A program made the position numbers and the translations under genes. The notes beneath the pieces are model-generated. The model was not told the origin of the DNA. It ran no database searches and saw only the letters and a program-made list of their open reading frames with translations. From Siphonodentalium dalli (lineage: Eukaryota; Mollusca; Scaphopoda; Gadilida; Siphonodentaliidae), in contig CP136064.1 of NCBI GenBank assembly GCA_032622095.1, positions 145,959,797-146,023,796 on the forward strand: a DNA stretch of 64,000 nt, given 5' to 3'. Positions 1 through 11,599 of the stretch are shown one piece after another. The first letter of the stretch is position 1. Each line of letters opens with the position of its first letter.

Positions 1-164
1 ATTCTATGCTAACAGCGAGTCATCCCGGCTAGACATGGAACGTTACACGATTCGTTGTGACTTTCATGACGTCAGCCAATAGAATGTTCGCGTCATGTGA
101 GTGGCGTCTAATGACCACCCACATTACGCCGTGACTCGATGATTGACAGCTAGTTTTGTGCACG

Positions 165-292
165 TCAACCGAGTAGTCCCGGTTGACCGAGTTGTCTCGA
201 CTCATTTAACAGCGCGACCGAGTTGTCCTGGCAGACCGAGTTGACTCGGCTAGCTGAGTTGTCCCGGCTCGTCGAGTTGTCCCGGCTCACGT
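165..292. repeat. Degenerate minisatellite, about 20-bp unit
   Basis: About six variants of GACCGAGTTGTCCCGGCT stand in a row, with substitutions and a small insertion in the middle. It lies in DDOST intron 5 just before the Penelope-like fragment. The window starts inside this neighbourhood, so its true left limit is unknown. Confidence 0.7.
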
Positions 293-315
293 AACAAGCC
301 CCTTGGGTTCATAAA

Positions 316-750
316 ATGTTCGCGGGCGAAACATACCTTACCACGCACAAACGCTCTTTATTTTTTATTGTGAAGAAAATTCTGGCCGGCAGTAAATTCC
401 AAAAGGAGGCCCACATGGACGGATGTAGTCAATGTAATTTCAAACCAAATAATTATAGCATGAAGAAAGTCTTTGATTCTCCCCCTTTAATATCATATCG
501 GAGAGACAACAACTTGGGCTATATATTGGTACACAGAAAGACAGATAAAGCCGTCCGTACTCCAAACAACCTGTATGACCATTTCAATACAAATGGACAT
601 TCACTTCTAGATATGAAGGTAGTCGTGTTAGAGTATGCTAGTGGGAGTCGCTACTTCAGACTTATAAAAGAGAATGGTTGGATACGCCGGCTAAGAACGT
701 GCTACGGGGTTGGATTCAACACTAAAATCAACAACATAGGCGCCAGGTAA
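316..750 (+). pseudogene. Penelope-like retroelement, 3' coding remnant with internal deletion
   Basis: The frame holds two blocks seen at the C terminus of Penelope-like elements. The first is SPPLISYRRDNNLGYILVHR (linker after the reverse transcriptase). The second is DHFNTNGHSLLDMKVVVLEY followed by ENGWIRRLRT and FNTK (end of the GIY-YIG endonuclease region). In a complete element a cysteine-rich stretch and the GIY-YIG catalytic core lie between them. Here they are missing, because HRKTDKAVRTPN passes directly to NLYDHF. The reading frame stays open across the deletion, but the endonuclease cannot be functional and no reverse transcriptase is present upstream. The family call is from recognised motifs and would need a profile search to confirm. 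Confidence 0.7.
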
Positions 751-890
751 TTTGGCGCGAAATGATATCGATCACTAACGTACATGACAGCAGGTAAACA
801 AACTCAATGAACGTACGTTATCCGTCTGGCATTTACGAATGAGTTGATGTCAGAGCAACATGTAGACTTTACTGTGTTAATCGTTTTCCA

Positions 891-930
891 CTGACGAAGG
901 CCTATGGCCGAAAGCTATGGAATGAGCTAA
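891..930 (+). other. Hammerhead-ribozyme-like core downstream of the Penelope-like remnant
   Basis: CTGACGA (891-897) fits the hammerhead box CUGANGA. It is followed by A, a GGCC-TAT-GGCC hairpin, then GAAA (910-913). After that GCT and AGC (914-916, 925-927) can pair as a short third stem ending in CTA. Hammerhead motifs are known in the terminal repeats of Penelope-like elements. An extra A before stem II and the lack of a visible stem I make activity doubtful. Confidence 0.35.
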
Positions 931-1143
931 TAAATCATTTTATACAAATAATTATAGTTTAAATTAGTGTAATTAAATTTAGTATACCGGTAGGACGTCG
1001 ACTATATACTTATAAGATTATCACACCTTGTCGCCTGACGTAACAGATCTCCAACAAACTGAATAGATCGTCTGGCTAAACAATGTGCTCAATCAAACCA
1101 CATTTATAGTGCACTCTTTGTGTTTTTCAACATCATTCTAAAA

Positions 1144-1384
1144 ACGGCAAGTACACCGCGGCCGAAAGGCAAGTATACCGCAAGTATACCGCGGTCGAAC
1201 GGCAAGTATACCGCGGCCGGACGGCAAGTATAGGCCTACACCGCGGCCGAACGGCAATTAAACCGCGGACCAACTGCAGTTAGCCGGTGTGGGCCGCGGT
1301 GTTGTTGCAGCTCGGCCGCGGTGGAAACACAAATTAACCGCACCGCGGTTAAGTGGACACTTACAAGTTTTGTCCAGCGTGGTA
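1144..1384. repeat. GC-rich repeat (CCGCGGCCG units), decayed relative of the 46000-46373 MITE
   Basis: Tandem units of about 20 bp, GGCAAGTATACCGCGGCCGA, run to about 1260. A tail with CCGCACCGCGGTTAAGTGGACACTT and a GTCCAGCGTGG end followed by TA matches the right end of the element at 46000-46373. The left terminal repeat is not recognisable, so this copy is truncated or decayed. Confidence 0.65.
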
Positions 1385-3163
1385 GCTAATTGCTTATTAT
1401 GGTAATCCCTCATTTAGGTGAGAAGCACCCCAGTATATTGGGTATATAAAACGATAATAGTAAAACTATTCTGATAAAACTATCGTAAAGATAGAAGAGT
1501 TTATAAAACTGTGGATACAGTGTATTGAATGATCATATTAAAATATAGCACGTTTGTTTGTTGATTCGAGCAATTATATTTACAATAATGGTCAAAATAA
1601 AATATGTTTAAACTAATGTGATGTTGATTATTGAGGAACAAGTATATATAGGTAACTTCCAGGTTTGGTACTGGTGGAATTTGGAACATCTACGAGCGTT
1701 AGCCAAATTCGAGTTTCGTGGCATGATCTACGGTATAACAGTAGGCCTATTCTTTTTCTATATCTAAAAATTTGCAAGAGTTGGAGAAATTTTATGGGGC
1801 GGGGTGAAAAATATATTAGATATAGTTGAGTTATTTAATTTATCTTTTACAAACAATGCAAACATACTTATCCAGAATATTCACACTGACAGCAGAACTG
1901 GGGTTAACCAGCCATATCGCTTGCGCGCGCATCCAGTCCAACGACTGCCGTAAACCCAGTAATGTTGAACACAATGGAATGATTCTTTTTGATTAGCTGA
2001 GCGGTCGATCAAGCCAAAATGTTTAACGGTATTTTGTTTTTTCCTAATTCCTATTCGGAGTCGTTTTTAGAGACACACTGTAGCATACACACGGCACTCA
2101 AAATCGACCTGTCGACAGGGAAGTGGTTGGAGGGTCTTCATTGGGGGTGTCTAACTTGGAATTTCAAACCATTTCTGAATTTTCGGATTATTTCGTCGCA
2201 TAAAAATCAATAAAAATACGACTAGCAACTGGAAATATTTTTGAACATTCTGGAAAGGGTATATATGTCCCTGATATATGTTTAAAATTTCACGCGTAAA
2301 CTATGACAGATAACAAAGTTATAATTAGTTTAGTTTTATAGACCCACCCTAAATCCCCCATAGTAAAGCACATCGCTTTGTTTGGATACTTTCATTCCCA
2401 GCATGCATAATTCTCGCTATTACTCAAGTGTTTATTTGCGTGTACGAAATGTCTTATTGTTGATTATTCCTCATCGAAAGTTGCAAAGATCTGAAAACCT
2501 AGTAACCTGACCTCCACCCACGCAACCTTACATTTCAAATTTTTCATTTCATTTCAAACAAACGTTTTGATGTGGACACAAATCAATGGGTTTACAGTAG
2601 GCTGTCCTAAATGTGACTACAGCTCTGAATATCATACGAACTCGGAAGCATGCACGTGCTATATTTGCAACATCGTCGGATTCTGAGAATACCGTAAACC
2701 CAGTGTATTCCAAATCTTGTATGCACCTAATAATATGTTTACCAGTAGAGATCATATTCCACCGGTTCTCATAGTGTCTCCTTGTTCTCCATCGTCAGAT
2801 TGAATATATGATCAAACAAACCATCTTACTAAGGATGTTTATCGATAGTATGAATTAAATTTAATATTTTTGCACATTGCCTAATGGGGGGACTTGACTT
2901 TCATAAACATGAAAATGAATTGTTACCAATTAATTAAAATAAAAAACCCCATCCATGCAGATAAACAAGAGCCACCCATAAGATTTAATAATACATTTTT
3001 TTCCTATAACTTTGACGTTACCAGAAAGTTCTGTTGGCTGGGATGACGACGTTAGACATATTACTGTTGGTAAAGGGTAGGCCTATATATCAACGAATCT
3101 GCATAATTTGTTCAGCGATCAGACTGACTAAACAGTGGTGATTATGGAGCTAATTTATTTGGC
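1385..3163. other. Intronic sequence with no recognised feature
   Basis: AT-rich sequence within DDOST intron 5. Only short open frames occur on either strand and none resembles a known family. TAGGCCTA palindromes occur at 1742 and 3078. Confidence 0.6.
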
Positions 3164-3184
3164 GGGGGGGGGGGGGGGGGGGGG
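3164..3184. repeat. Poly-G tract (21 G)
   Basis: An uninterrupted run of G on the plus strand in intron 5. It is one of about ten G or C runs in the window. Run length in an assembly is error-prone. Confidence 0.9.
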
Positions 3185-3635
3185 TAAATATATACATAGG
3201 CCTATATAATATAGACTGAAGAGAGCAAAATATAATATATATTTATGGAATAAAAAAATTCTTATCTGCAAAATTTTGCCACAGGAAGTTTTAGTGCAAC
3301 TCTTCGATAGTGACGTCATAACGTTACCTGTTAGAGAAAAACTGTTTACTTGGGGAATCATACCATGCAGATTTAAAAACAAAATGGGTTATTATATATA
3401 TGGCCCAGAGAGGATTTCACAGTAAAATAATCAAAAAAATAATCTAACAATAATCTAAAACGAAATGGGACATGCATAACAACATAACATTCATAAAAAA
3501 CATAACAACAATACAGTGCAATTGTGTCCGCTTTGAATATACTTTACCTATTTAGCAATTTTTGTGTCGAATTCCAAAGAGTCAAATACGGCCCAGCTGA
3601 ACACGCAGGGTCCCCCAAAACAAAAACTGACCCCA

Positions 3636-3681
3636 CCCCAATAATACTTAATCCTATCTATAGGATTAAGTATTATTGGGG
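3636..3681. repeat. Perfect hairpin, 22-bp arms, 2-nt loop
   Basis: The arm starting CCCCAATAATACTTAATCCT (3636-3657) is repeated exactly as its reverse complement at 3660-3681. Flanks continue the symmetry imperfectly (GACCCCACC against GGTGGGATGGGG). It is probably the tip of a larger decayed foldback. Confidence 0.9.
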
Positions 3682-3866
3682 GTGGGATGGGGTAAATTTT
3701 TGTTTCTCGGGACATGTGGCTGAAAAGACCCATTTAAATTTGTCAAGATATCAGGCGCCAACAATTTAGAGCCTGAAAACTCTCGAAGTCCTACTAGAAG
3801 ATGCATTTTCAGACTCCCATTCCCATGAACAAGGACTCGATAATTGATAATGTTCATAAATAATTA

Positions 3867-4012
3867 GGAGATAAACATACCCTGTTGAGTTGTACATTCT
3901 GGGATTCGAGCATGAAAACAGTTTGTGAACGAGCCGGCTTGCCGGCGAGTTCACAAACTGTTTTCATGCTCGAATCCCAGAATGTACAACGAAACAGGGT
4001 ACGTTTATCTCC
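3867..4012. repeat. 146-bp near-perfect palindrome
   Basis: The two 72-bp arms are reverse complements without any indel, centred on a 2-nt TT at 3939-3940, with only a few mismatches (next to the centre and in the outer third). The left arm begins GGAGATAAACATACCCTG. No terminal duplication was identified. It is a foldback or MITE-like structure in intron 5. Confidence 0.9.
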
Positions 4013-4182
4013 ATTGTAATTCAATCTACCAAGGAATTTGCAAAAAAACTGTATAAAAAGTATCATTTAGTCATTTTCGTGACACGAATCGAGACTTTCA
4101 TTTCGCCGTGCACAAATCATTGGGTGTGTCCATTGCGTTACTCGGAACACTGCTCCGTAACCATTTCCTGTTGGGCGTGTTG

Positions 4183-4375
4183 GCTCGTTTCGCTACTCCG
4201 TTCTGCGCCGATCAAATTGTACCGTACCACATTCAGATTTGATGCACGCTGAAGCGGCCGATGAACGGTATCTATAGACAACAACGCGCGGGTGTGCTCG
4301 TTTCGCTACTCGTTCTGCGCCGATTACATTCGACCGTGCTACATTCAGATTTGATGCACGCTAAAGCGGCCGATG
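4183..4375. repeat. Two direct copies of an 80-bp unit
   Basis: Units at 4183-4263 and 4296-4375 both begin GCTCGTTTCGCTACT and end GCGGCCGATG, with scattered differences. They are separated by 32 bp. Confidence 0.8.
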
Positions 4376-5045
4376 TCGGTGAATCGAAAACAAAAGTTAG
4401 CCGCTCTCGGCCAATCAGAATGCTTGATTTTAGTGACAAATACTCAATTGAATTACAATACCGGTTATTACAGGTTATTAGGTTATGCTTAAATATGACG
4501 TACTCCCCGTGCAGGTGACTGATCATGCATGTTCGGTTTGTTTATCTTTGAGCACGCGGTCGTCACACAGCACGCGAGACAGAAAGCTCACTACGTCACA
4601 CCGCGTGCATACAGGTGCGAAGTGTACTGTTGAATTGGGCTGGGGTTATTAATTCGGGGCTGTATATATAATGTTATGATTTGCTCAGCTCAGCTTCGTG
4701 GGGTGAAGGGGAAGATCTCTCGATCTTTTCGACCATCCGAAGCGCCCTTCTACTCTATTGCGAGTCAGCTCAGCCTCATCAACGTGTCGATCGCAAGCAA
4801 TGGAACGCAGATCGCTTACTTTACATTAAAATTACAATTATTCATGATCTTTTATCAAGATTTCAAAGTACGTAATGACCACCGGAGTTTACAGGGGAGA
4901 AAAAACTCCGATGTGCGTTGCAATTTCACAAGCGGAGACGGGAGTTTTTAGCGGAGAGCGGAGAAAAATACTCCGTTCTCCGGCGGATTTACCGCTTGCA
5001 ATTTGACAAGGTCCCTAACGAGTCAGAGTTTCGTCAAGTTATTTA
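4376..5045. other. Intronic sequence, mostly featureless
   Basis: No gene seen. A 41-bp block at 4698-4738 (GGGGTGAAGG...TTTCGACCATCC) recurs at 49651-49689. The stretch 4870-4995 is rich in scattered CTCCG/CGGAG pentamers. Confidence 0.55.
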
Positions 5046-5833
5046 AATGAAAGTGTCAATGACACTGTAGCTCAACTTTGTAAAGAAGGTAATTTTTTTG
5101 TGATGAGCAATGAATAGAGAGATTAATGAAAGTGTCAATGACACTGTAGCTCAACTTGGAAAGGGAATAATTTAATATATTACAGTCAATGGAGCGTTTA
5201 GGAATGTGGAAAGTTGAATGTCTAATACTAGTTTATAGACATGAAGAGAAAAGTAAAATCCAAGATGGCTGCTGGCGGCCATGTTTTCGGCCGAATGACC
5301 CCAAAATGAGTCGTTCCCATCTACATGTCATCGTTAACATCAATGACAAATTTTATGACGATCAGACTAAAGGTACGACCTGTGGCCCGTGCTAATGGAT
5401 TAAATTTTGAAATCCAAGATGGCCACTGGCGGCCATGTTTTTTGTCCGAATGACCCCAAAATGACTCGTTCCCATTTACATTCCAATTTCAACAGCCATG
5501 AAAAATATTATGATGATCAGACTAAAGGTACGACCTGTAGCCCGTGGTAAAGGATTTAGTCAAACAAAGAGTAAAATCCAAGTTGGCTGCTGGCGGCCAT
5601 GTTTTTTGGCCAAATGACCCCAAAATGACTCGTTCCCATCTACATGTCATTATTAACATTCATGACAAATTTTATGATGATCAGACTAAAGGTACGACCT
5701 GAAGCCCGTGCTAAAGGATTTAGTCATACAAAGAGTAAAATCCAAGATGGCTGCTGGCGGCCATGTTTTTCGGCCGAATGACCCCAAAATGACTCGTTCC
5801 CATCTACATGTCATTGTTAACATCCATGACAAA
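5046..5833 (+). mobile_element. Satellite-cored element A, left part (two left ends, then 164-bp units)
   Basis: Two copies of the left-end signature AATGAAAGTGTCAATGACAC (5046 and 5125) precede tandem units of about 164 bp. Each unit contains AAGATGGCTGCTGGCGGCCA, CCGAATGACCCCAAAATGAC, a TTCCCATCTACATGTCA block and a GATCAGACTAAAGGTACGAC block. The left end has an AGTGTC-AAT-GACACT inverted repeat. The same left end opens the arrays at 13447, 13739 and 15743, so this is a mobile family, not a simple local satellite. The array continues after a hAT-type insertion at 7012. Confidence 0.85.
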
Positions 5834-7011
5834 TAGAGCTGGGACGGTTATGGGTTTTTCGTGACCGGTTATGAACGGCAAAAAAACGCGATTAACCGGT
5901 TAACCACATATTATAGGTACTATTATGGGTGGGTAAACCCAGTATGCAGAACGGCGATGATTGTGATGCTCACTGACATGGTAAGTTTGAGAACGGCTCC
6001 TGCCCATTATACAAAGAAGTTGTCACCCATGACACACATACAGTGACATACTAGTAATCACATATCTAATTAATTACTGTATACACCCCGTCAGTAAGCC
6101 CAGGGGGCACGTGCACGTTTTTGTCCAAAAAGTGGGTACTGCATGGGCTTACTCACGGGGATCCCCCCGTGCAAAATCTCAGTTAGCCTTGAGATGCTGG
6201 TTTACCATCGTATTTTATACTGATACCAAGAGTAGTTGCGTTATATAAAGAGAATGATGCGTATTATTAAGATAAAATCATATAATAAAAACAAGATACT
6301 GATGTCGACAGGTAAAACAAAAAATACAATTTATACGTTGTAAACATGCGTATGGAACGGTTAATAGCGCACATAAATAGCACAAAGTTCAGAAGACGAC
6401 AAGTCCATCGTCGTCGAAACCATCGAACTCCAGGTCGTCGTCAGAATCTTCCTCGAAGAAGAAAAATTCGAGGTAGATTAATATTCGAATGGAAAAACTC
6501 ATTATCTGATACTATTTTAAATGTAATGGTTCAAAAATGATTTAATATAAATATTAGCTGCTCTGATATATATATTGCCTCATGTTAAAATGAAATAATC
6601 CAAGATTAATTAACGGCAATTGAGCCACAAAGATTGTAAACGAATTAACACCAGAGAACGTGGCAACTTTTAAAAGTATATCATAGAAAGCAGGACTGCT
6701 CGTGGAAATTATTGGGCTCAATTTATATTTTCTTGGGATCAATTTGAAAACACAATAGTTGTGTAATGAGTTCACACCCAAATTTAGCCTTCAAAGAGCC
6801 GACACACCGCGTTTGATGTTGTTCCGTCAATCTCGGATGCATTTTAATTGACGGAGACAGATTACCCCTCTTATAGCCAGTTATAGCTGACCATCACAGT
6901 GATCATACACTATAATAGTGATGTTACGGTTAACCGACCACGGCAAATCCGTGACCGGTCACGGCCATAGTTGGTGGTTAACCGGTTAACCGCATAACCG
7001 TCCCAGCTCTA
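5834..7011. mobile_element. Non-autonomous hAT-type element, 1178 bp
   Basis: It is bounded by a perfect 19-bp inverted repeat TAGAGCTGGGACGGTTATG (5834-5852 and 6993-7011). An exact 8-bp target duplication ATGACAAA lies on both sides (5826-5833, 7012-7019). A TA..TA end with an 8-bp duplication is typical of hAT transposons. The inner ends extend the symmetry with AACCGGTTAACC. No transposase frame is present inside. It interrupts one unit of satellite array A. Confidence 0.9.
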
Positions 7012-8268
7012 ATGACAAATTTTAGGATGATCAGACTAAACGTACGACATGTAACCCGTGCTAAAGAATTTAGTCATACAAAGATTAAAATCCAAGATGG
7101 CTGCTGGCGGCCATGTTTTTCGCCAAATGACCCCAAAATTACTCGTTCCCATCTACATGTCAATATTAACATCCATGACAAATTTCATGATGATCAGACG
7201 AACAGTACGACCTGTGGCACGTGCTAATGGATTAAATTTTGAAATCCAAGATGACCACTGGCGGCCATGTTTTTTGTCCGAATGACCCCAAAATGACTCG
7301 TTCCCATTTACATTCCAATTTTAACAGCCATGAAAAATTTTATGATGATCAGACTAAAGGTACGACCTGTAGCCCGTGCTAAAGGATTTAGTCATACAAA
7401 GAGTAAAATCCAAGATGGCTGCTGGTGGCCATGTTTTTCGGCCAAATGACCCCAAAAGTACTCGTTCCCATCTACATGTCAATATTAACATCCATGACAA
7501 ATTCATGATGATGACGAACAGTACTAACTGTGGCCCGTGCTAATGGATTAAATTTTTAAATGCAAGATGGCTGCTGGCGGCCATGTTTTTTGTCCGAATA
7601 ACCCCAAAATGACTCGTTCCCATCTACATTCCAATTTCAACAGCCATGACAAATTTTATGATGATCAGACTAAAGGTACGACCTGTAGCCCGTGCTAAAG
7701 GATTTAGTCATACAAAGAGTAAAATCAAAGATGGCTGCTGGCGGCCATGTTTTTCGGCCAAATGACCCCAAAAGTACTCGTTCCCATCTACATGTCAATA
7801 TTAACATCCATGACAAATTCATGATGATGACGAACAGTACTAACTGTGGCCCGTGCTAATGGATTAAATTTTTAAATGCAAGATGGCTGCTGGCGGCCAT
7901 GTTTTTTGTCCGAATAACCCCAAAATGACTCGTTCCCATCTACATTCCAATTTCAACAGCCATGACAAATTTTATGATGATCAGACTAAAGGTACGACCT
8001 GTAGCCCGTGCTAAAGGATTTAGTCATACAAAGAGTAAAATCAAAGATGGCTGCTGGCGGCCATGTTTTTCGGCCAAATGACCCCAAAAGTACTCGTTCC
8101 CATCTACATGTCAATATTAACATCCATGACAAATTTCATGATGATCAGACAAACAGTACGACCTGTGGCCCGTGCTAATGGATTAAATTTTGAAATCCAA
8201 GATGGTCGCTGGCGGCCATGTTTTTTGTCCGAATGACCCCAAAATGACTCGTTCCCATCTACATTCCG
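7012..8268 (+). mobile_element. Satellite-cored element A, right part
   Basis: About seven and a half further 164-bp units follow the hAT insertion. Two variant unit types alternate. One has GAGTAAAATCCAAGATGGCTGC, the other TTAAATTTTGAAATCCAAGATGG and CATTCCAATTTCAACAGCC. A higher-order dimer is nearly identical at about 7400-7720 and 7720-8040. The array breaks off at 8268 (CATCTACATTCC) without the right-end signature seen in the other copies, so this copy is truncated. Confidence 0.85.
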
Positions 8269-8520
8269 GGAATTTTAAGCAATAAAATAACAAGACTATA
8301 AGTGTTATTATAATATTTTAATATTCACATTTAATTTAAAAATTACTTGCTCAAAGTAACTTATACTTATCTTTACTTAATCTGGAAGCCGGGTATATTT
8401 CCAGATACTCGGCTTTCATCTATTTCAATATTTTAATAATACACTTCACGGTACACAATCATGGATGGAGATCGTGAGAACAGCTGTCCTATTTTGGAAG
8501 ATTGACGGTCAGATATCAGA

Positions 8521-8837
8521 TCCTGTCATTAACCTCGTTACAAAAACGCTACCGCATAGTGGTAATGTCACCACGTTTGTGCGGTGCATTACCGCTAACC
8601 TCGTTACAAAAACGCTACCGCATAGCGGGAATGTCACCATGTTTGTGCGGTGCATTACCGGTGTCACCACGGTACCAACATTCGTTACCGCTGGTAATGC
8701 GGTGGGACTGCGAACGTCGCGGTGGTACTGCGGTACGTGCGTGGTAGTGCAACCACAAATCGGCGGTATGTCGCGGTATTGCACCGCAGTATTAACGCAT
8801 GTACACCTCGTTAAAAAAGGTCGCTTAATTTGAGCAG
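8521..8837. repeat. GC-rich repeat with a 68-bp tandem duplication
   Basis: A unit opening TAACCTCGTTACAAAAACGC is tandemly duplicated (from about 8530 and 8598), then ACCGC/GCGGT-rich sequence follows. It ends in ACACCTCGTTAAAA, GGTCGCTTA and GAGCAGTGCTGTA, the same end found at 11890-11935. The 122-residue open frame here is a by-product of this repeat. Confidence 0.75.
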
Positions 8838-9240
8838 TGCTGTAGTCCCCCAGAAATAAATTTTTCGGGGGACAAAAAGGGACATAACTGAGTCAAAATC
8901 ATGCGGATGAAACCCATTTTTCATCTGTATTTTGGGGTTGTAAACTAATATACCAAATTTGGTTCAGTTCACTTGATTCAATCTAAAGTTATCATCCGGA
9001 AACTGCAAATCAGGTAAAATCTAAGTCTAAAAAGGGGCATAACTCAGTCAAAATCATGCGGACGAAACCCATATTCGAACTTCATCTGTATTTTGATGTG
9101 GTAAACTAACATACCAAATTTGTTTCAGTTCACTCGATTCAATCTAAAGTTATCAACCCAAAACCAAAAGTTGATGGACGGCGGACGGACGGACAACCCA
9201 TTTACATAATATGACTGTTTTCTCAAACGGGTGTATAAAA
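8838..9240. repeat. Dispersed repeat with two 150-bp units and a GGACGGAC tail
   Basis: It starts with the hairpin GTCCCCC...GGGGGAC. It then has two diverged units sharing CATAACT.AGTCAAAATCATGCGGA and CAATCTAAAGTTATCA, and finishes with GGCGGACGGACGGACAACC. Related units lie at 39690-40180 (opposite strand) and 43960-44290, and a similar tail at 22115-22215. Such low-copy tandem units with a GGAC tail are common in marine invertebrate genomes. Confidence 0.75.
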
Positions 9241-9329
9241 ACTGAAACGATATTCGGTATATGAGTCTAGGATCACCTCTAGATGGGAGCAATCGAATTT
9301 GAATGATTTTTTATGTAAAACATTTCCAC

Positions 9330-9480
9330 TAGCAGTCATCTTGGATTTTACTCTTTGCATCACTTAATCCTTTAGCACACCCTACAGACCATATCCCTCA
9401 ACCGATCATCACCAAACTTCAAAAACATGGCCATCTTTGATTTCACTCTTTCAGAGTCTTTATATGACTAAATCCTTTAT
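9330..9480 (-). repeat. Decayed satellite-unit fragment, reverse orientation
   Basis: Reverse-strand matches to the 164-bp unit (ATCTTGGATTTTACTCTTTGCAT, TAATCCTTTAGCAC, CATGGCCATC) stand next to exon 5 of DDOST. Divergence is much higher than among the units of array A. Confidence 0.6.
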
Positions 9481-9536
9481 TTGGGAAGATCTAAATGGCT
9501 GAACTTATGCATAGTAGAATGCACAATGATACATAC

Positions 9537-9631
9537 CTAACACCCTGGTAGAGAATTGGGTTTGTGTTCTTGGTTCCCACTACCATCGGTGCATCAATCA
9601 AGTTCTTTGGGTCAGCAACAATCTTTGTATG
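9537..9631 (-). CDS. DDOST: DDOST exon 5 (last one in the window)
   Basis: The acceptor is ATTTCAG and the donor GTATGT, 95 nt. It starts in phase 0 as HTKIVADPKNLIDAPMVVGT, then KNTNPILYQGV plus two bases. It corresponds to the HTLIVADTENLLKAPTIVG...NPILFRGV block of OST48. The next expected block (VADP.NPLVLDILTG...) was looked for on the minus strand to the left and not seen, so intron 5 is at least 9.5 kb and the gene continues off the left edge. Confidence 0.95.
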
Positions 9632-10029
9632 CTGAAATATCCAAGTCAGATACATCAACAATAATTTATTTCATAAAACGTATTCAATACCAGCACAGTT
9701 CTCGGCGATGTTATGGTTATAATATTTGTAAGTTCATGTGAACGAACGTAGCGATTAATTTCAATGTTACAAATAGCCAAGCATACAAACAATATAAAAG
9801 TAGGATTGCACAACGGATGGCCGGTTCCTAAAAAAAAGAAACTATAAGTTTCATCAAACATCCAGAGCATGAATAACAATCACAAACGTGTGCCCCCACC
9901 CGCAAATTACAGGACTAAGAACAAGTTATGTATTTGTATTTGTCCATATACGGAACATTATATATATGAAGGATTTCACTTTGGAATCATGACTGACTAA
10001 TTTTGTGGTATGAAATTGAGACATAGCAG
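9632..10029. other. DDOST intron 4, left part, no feature
   Basis: AT-rich sequence just upstream of exon 5 (in gene direction). Nothing recognised. Confidence 0.6.
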
Positions 10030-10236
10030 ATTAAAATCCGATGAGAAATAGGTTAAAAGCCAGGAAAATTAACTTTTTTTGCCTTTGTTTACATAACTAA
10101 TGTTACATGTTACAATAACATACTGTTTGTGTCATATTTCTGATTGGGATAAGAACAAAGTCTGTCTATATATTACTATTCCTTCTATTTATGGTGGTTT
10201 TTGACTGAGGTGAATATTTTAACAGCATACCCACCT
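10030..10236 (+). mobile_element. Partial copy of the 56363-56854 MITE
   Basis: Blocks TTTGTTTACATAAC, AACATACTGTTT, ACAAAGTCT.TCTA and GTGG.GGTTTTTGAC occur in the same order and spacing as in the right half of the element at 56363-56854. The copy is flanked by two diverged direct copies of AAAATCCGATGA (about 10033 and 10240). The left half of the element is missing. Confidence 0.7.
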
Positions 10237-11599
10237 CTTTAAAATCCGATGAAAAATTGGTTATAAACACGAACAATATTTTAAATATTGGCAAGTTGAA
10301 GATCGGCTTCATCGCGTTCGAGTCAACAGCTACGAGGTGTTGCCGTGTTGGTGAACGTATCAACTGATTCTATAATTTTCTTCTAGAATGTTCTTTTGCA
10401 AACACGTCCATACACGACATGATCATGGAAAAAGTGATTGAAATAATTGCTCAAACATAGTCGGGTTGACTACAGCTCTTAATTCATAGTACGGCGATAG
10501 GTGAATTGATAAAAATTATTTCTGTTCATCAATTGCATATTAAACTTAAATAAGTGACATAACCACTCTATACAAAACATAATTAGACTACAATGAACTC
10601 ATAATGTAATTTTCTAGTATACATATACATCCACCGATATGCAGGGGCAGGTGAAGCGAAATGCAGTGCAGCATTGTTGGGTTATTTATCAGGCGGCGTG
10701 CCCGGGAAAAGACACATTCAAACCCCCAATCAGTGAGAGAGACAATGTTGTAAAATCGGTCCTTGATGTTGCTACATCACTGAGCACGTGCGCGTCCATG
10801 ATTATTGTCGGTCGGCATTGTTTGATCTTTTCCTGCAACGTTTGGTGATCGCATACATTTGCTGTTCACAGTACAACATATTTTTACATATTCTTATCTA
10901 ATCACGATTCGGATGAAACACATGTATGCAATTGGAATGGGGAAATATCCATCTATATAAGTCTGTTTCAAGATGGCACTCGCAAGATAATTATGCGATC
11001 GCCACATTTCATCGACACAAAAATCTGATGAGTCCCGCAGAGTATAAAATAATATTCTGATAAATATTTTTTAAGAATCTTGAACAGAGAATAAATAAAG
11101 ACACTGTGTGATGGTATGTTTAGTTCTTTATACCAGATTTTGTTATCGCGTTGGAGTTGAATGGAGTTGTGCCGGCATATTACTTGGAATTGAATTTGAA
11201 GATTCTCTGTCTCCTTGGCTTACCTGTGGGCGCGTTTATTCTGTATAATTCCGCCGAAAATTCGCTATCCGAATGTTCTAACTGATTTACGTACGAAAAG
11301 ACTTGGAAGTATGTCTGAATATAGATCCGAGCATAGTATCACCTAATTGCGTGTGCCCGCCGAAAGCGGCGACTTCAAGGAATTACGTGGGGACGTCAAC
11401 AATTGAAGACGTTAGTACTCTGAAATAAATTTAGTTTCACGCGATGAATGAATGTAAGGTCAGTTTCTTAACATATTAACGCATATTATAGGCCAACTTG
11501 AACAAGACAGATCGAAAATGTCGCACAGCCTCGAGTCTTCAAAACAAAAAATACAGGGAAAATTATTCTTATGGGCAGATTATTCGATCGCGGTTGACA
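10237..11599. other. DDOST intron 4, no gene seen
   Basis: No family recognised on either strand. Short open frames only. Confidence 0.55.

Noticed and set aside
5046-8268. CRISPR-like array
   Set aside because: The 164-bp units are contiguous, without unique spacers, and the window is eukaryotic.
8465-8833. 122-residue plus-strand open frame as a gene
   Set aside because: It lies in a tandemly duplicated ACCGC-rich repeat and encodes the repeat itself; no splice or domain support.
1-9536. Sixth DDOST exon within the window
   Set aside because: The next conserved block was sought on the minus strand and not found; the sequence to the left is needed.
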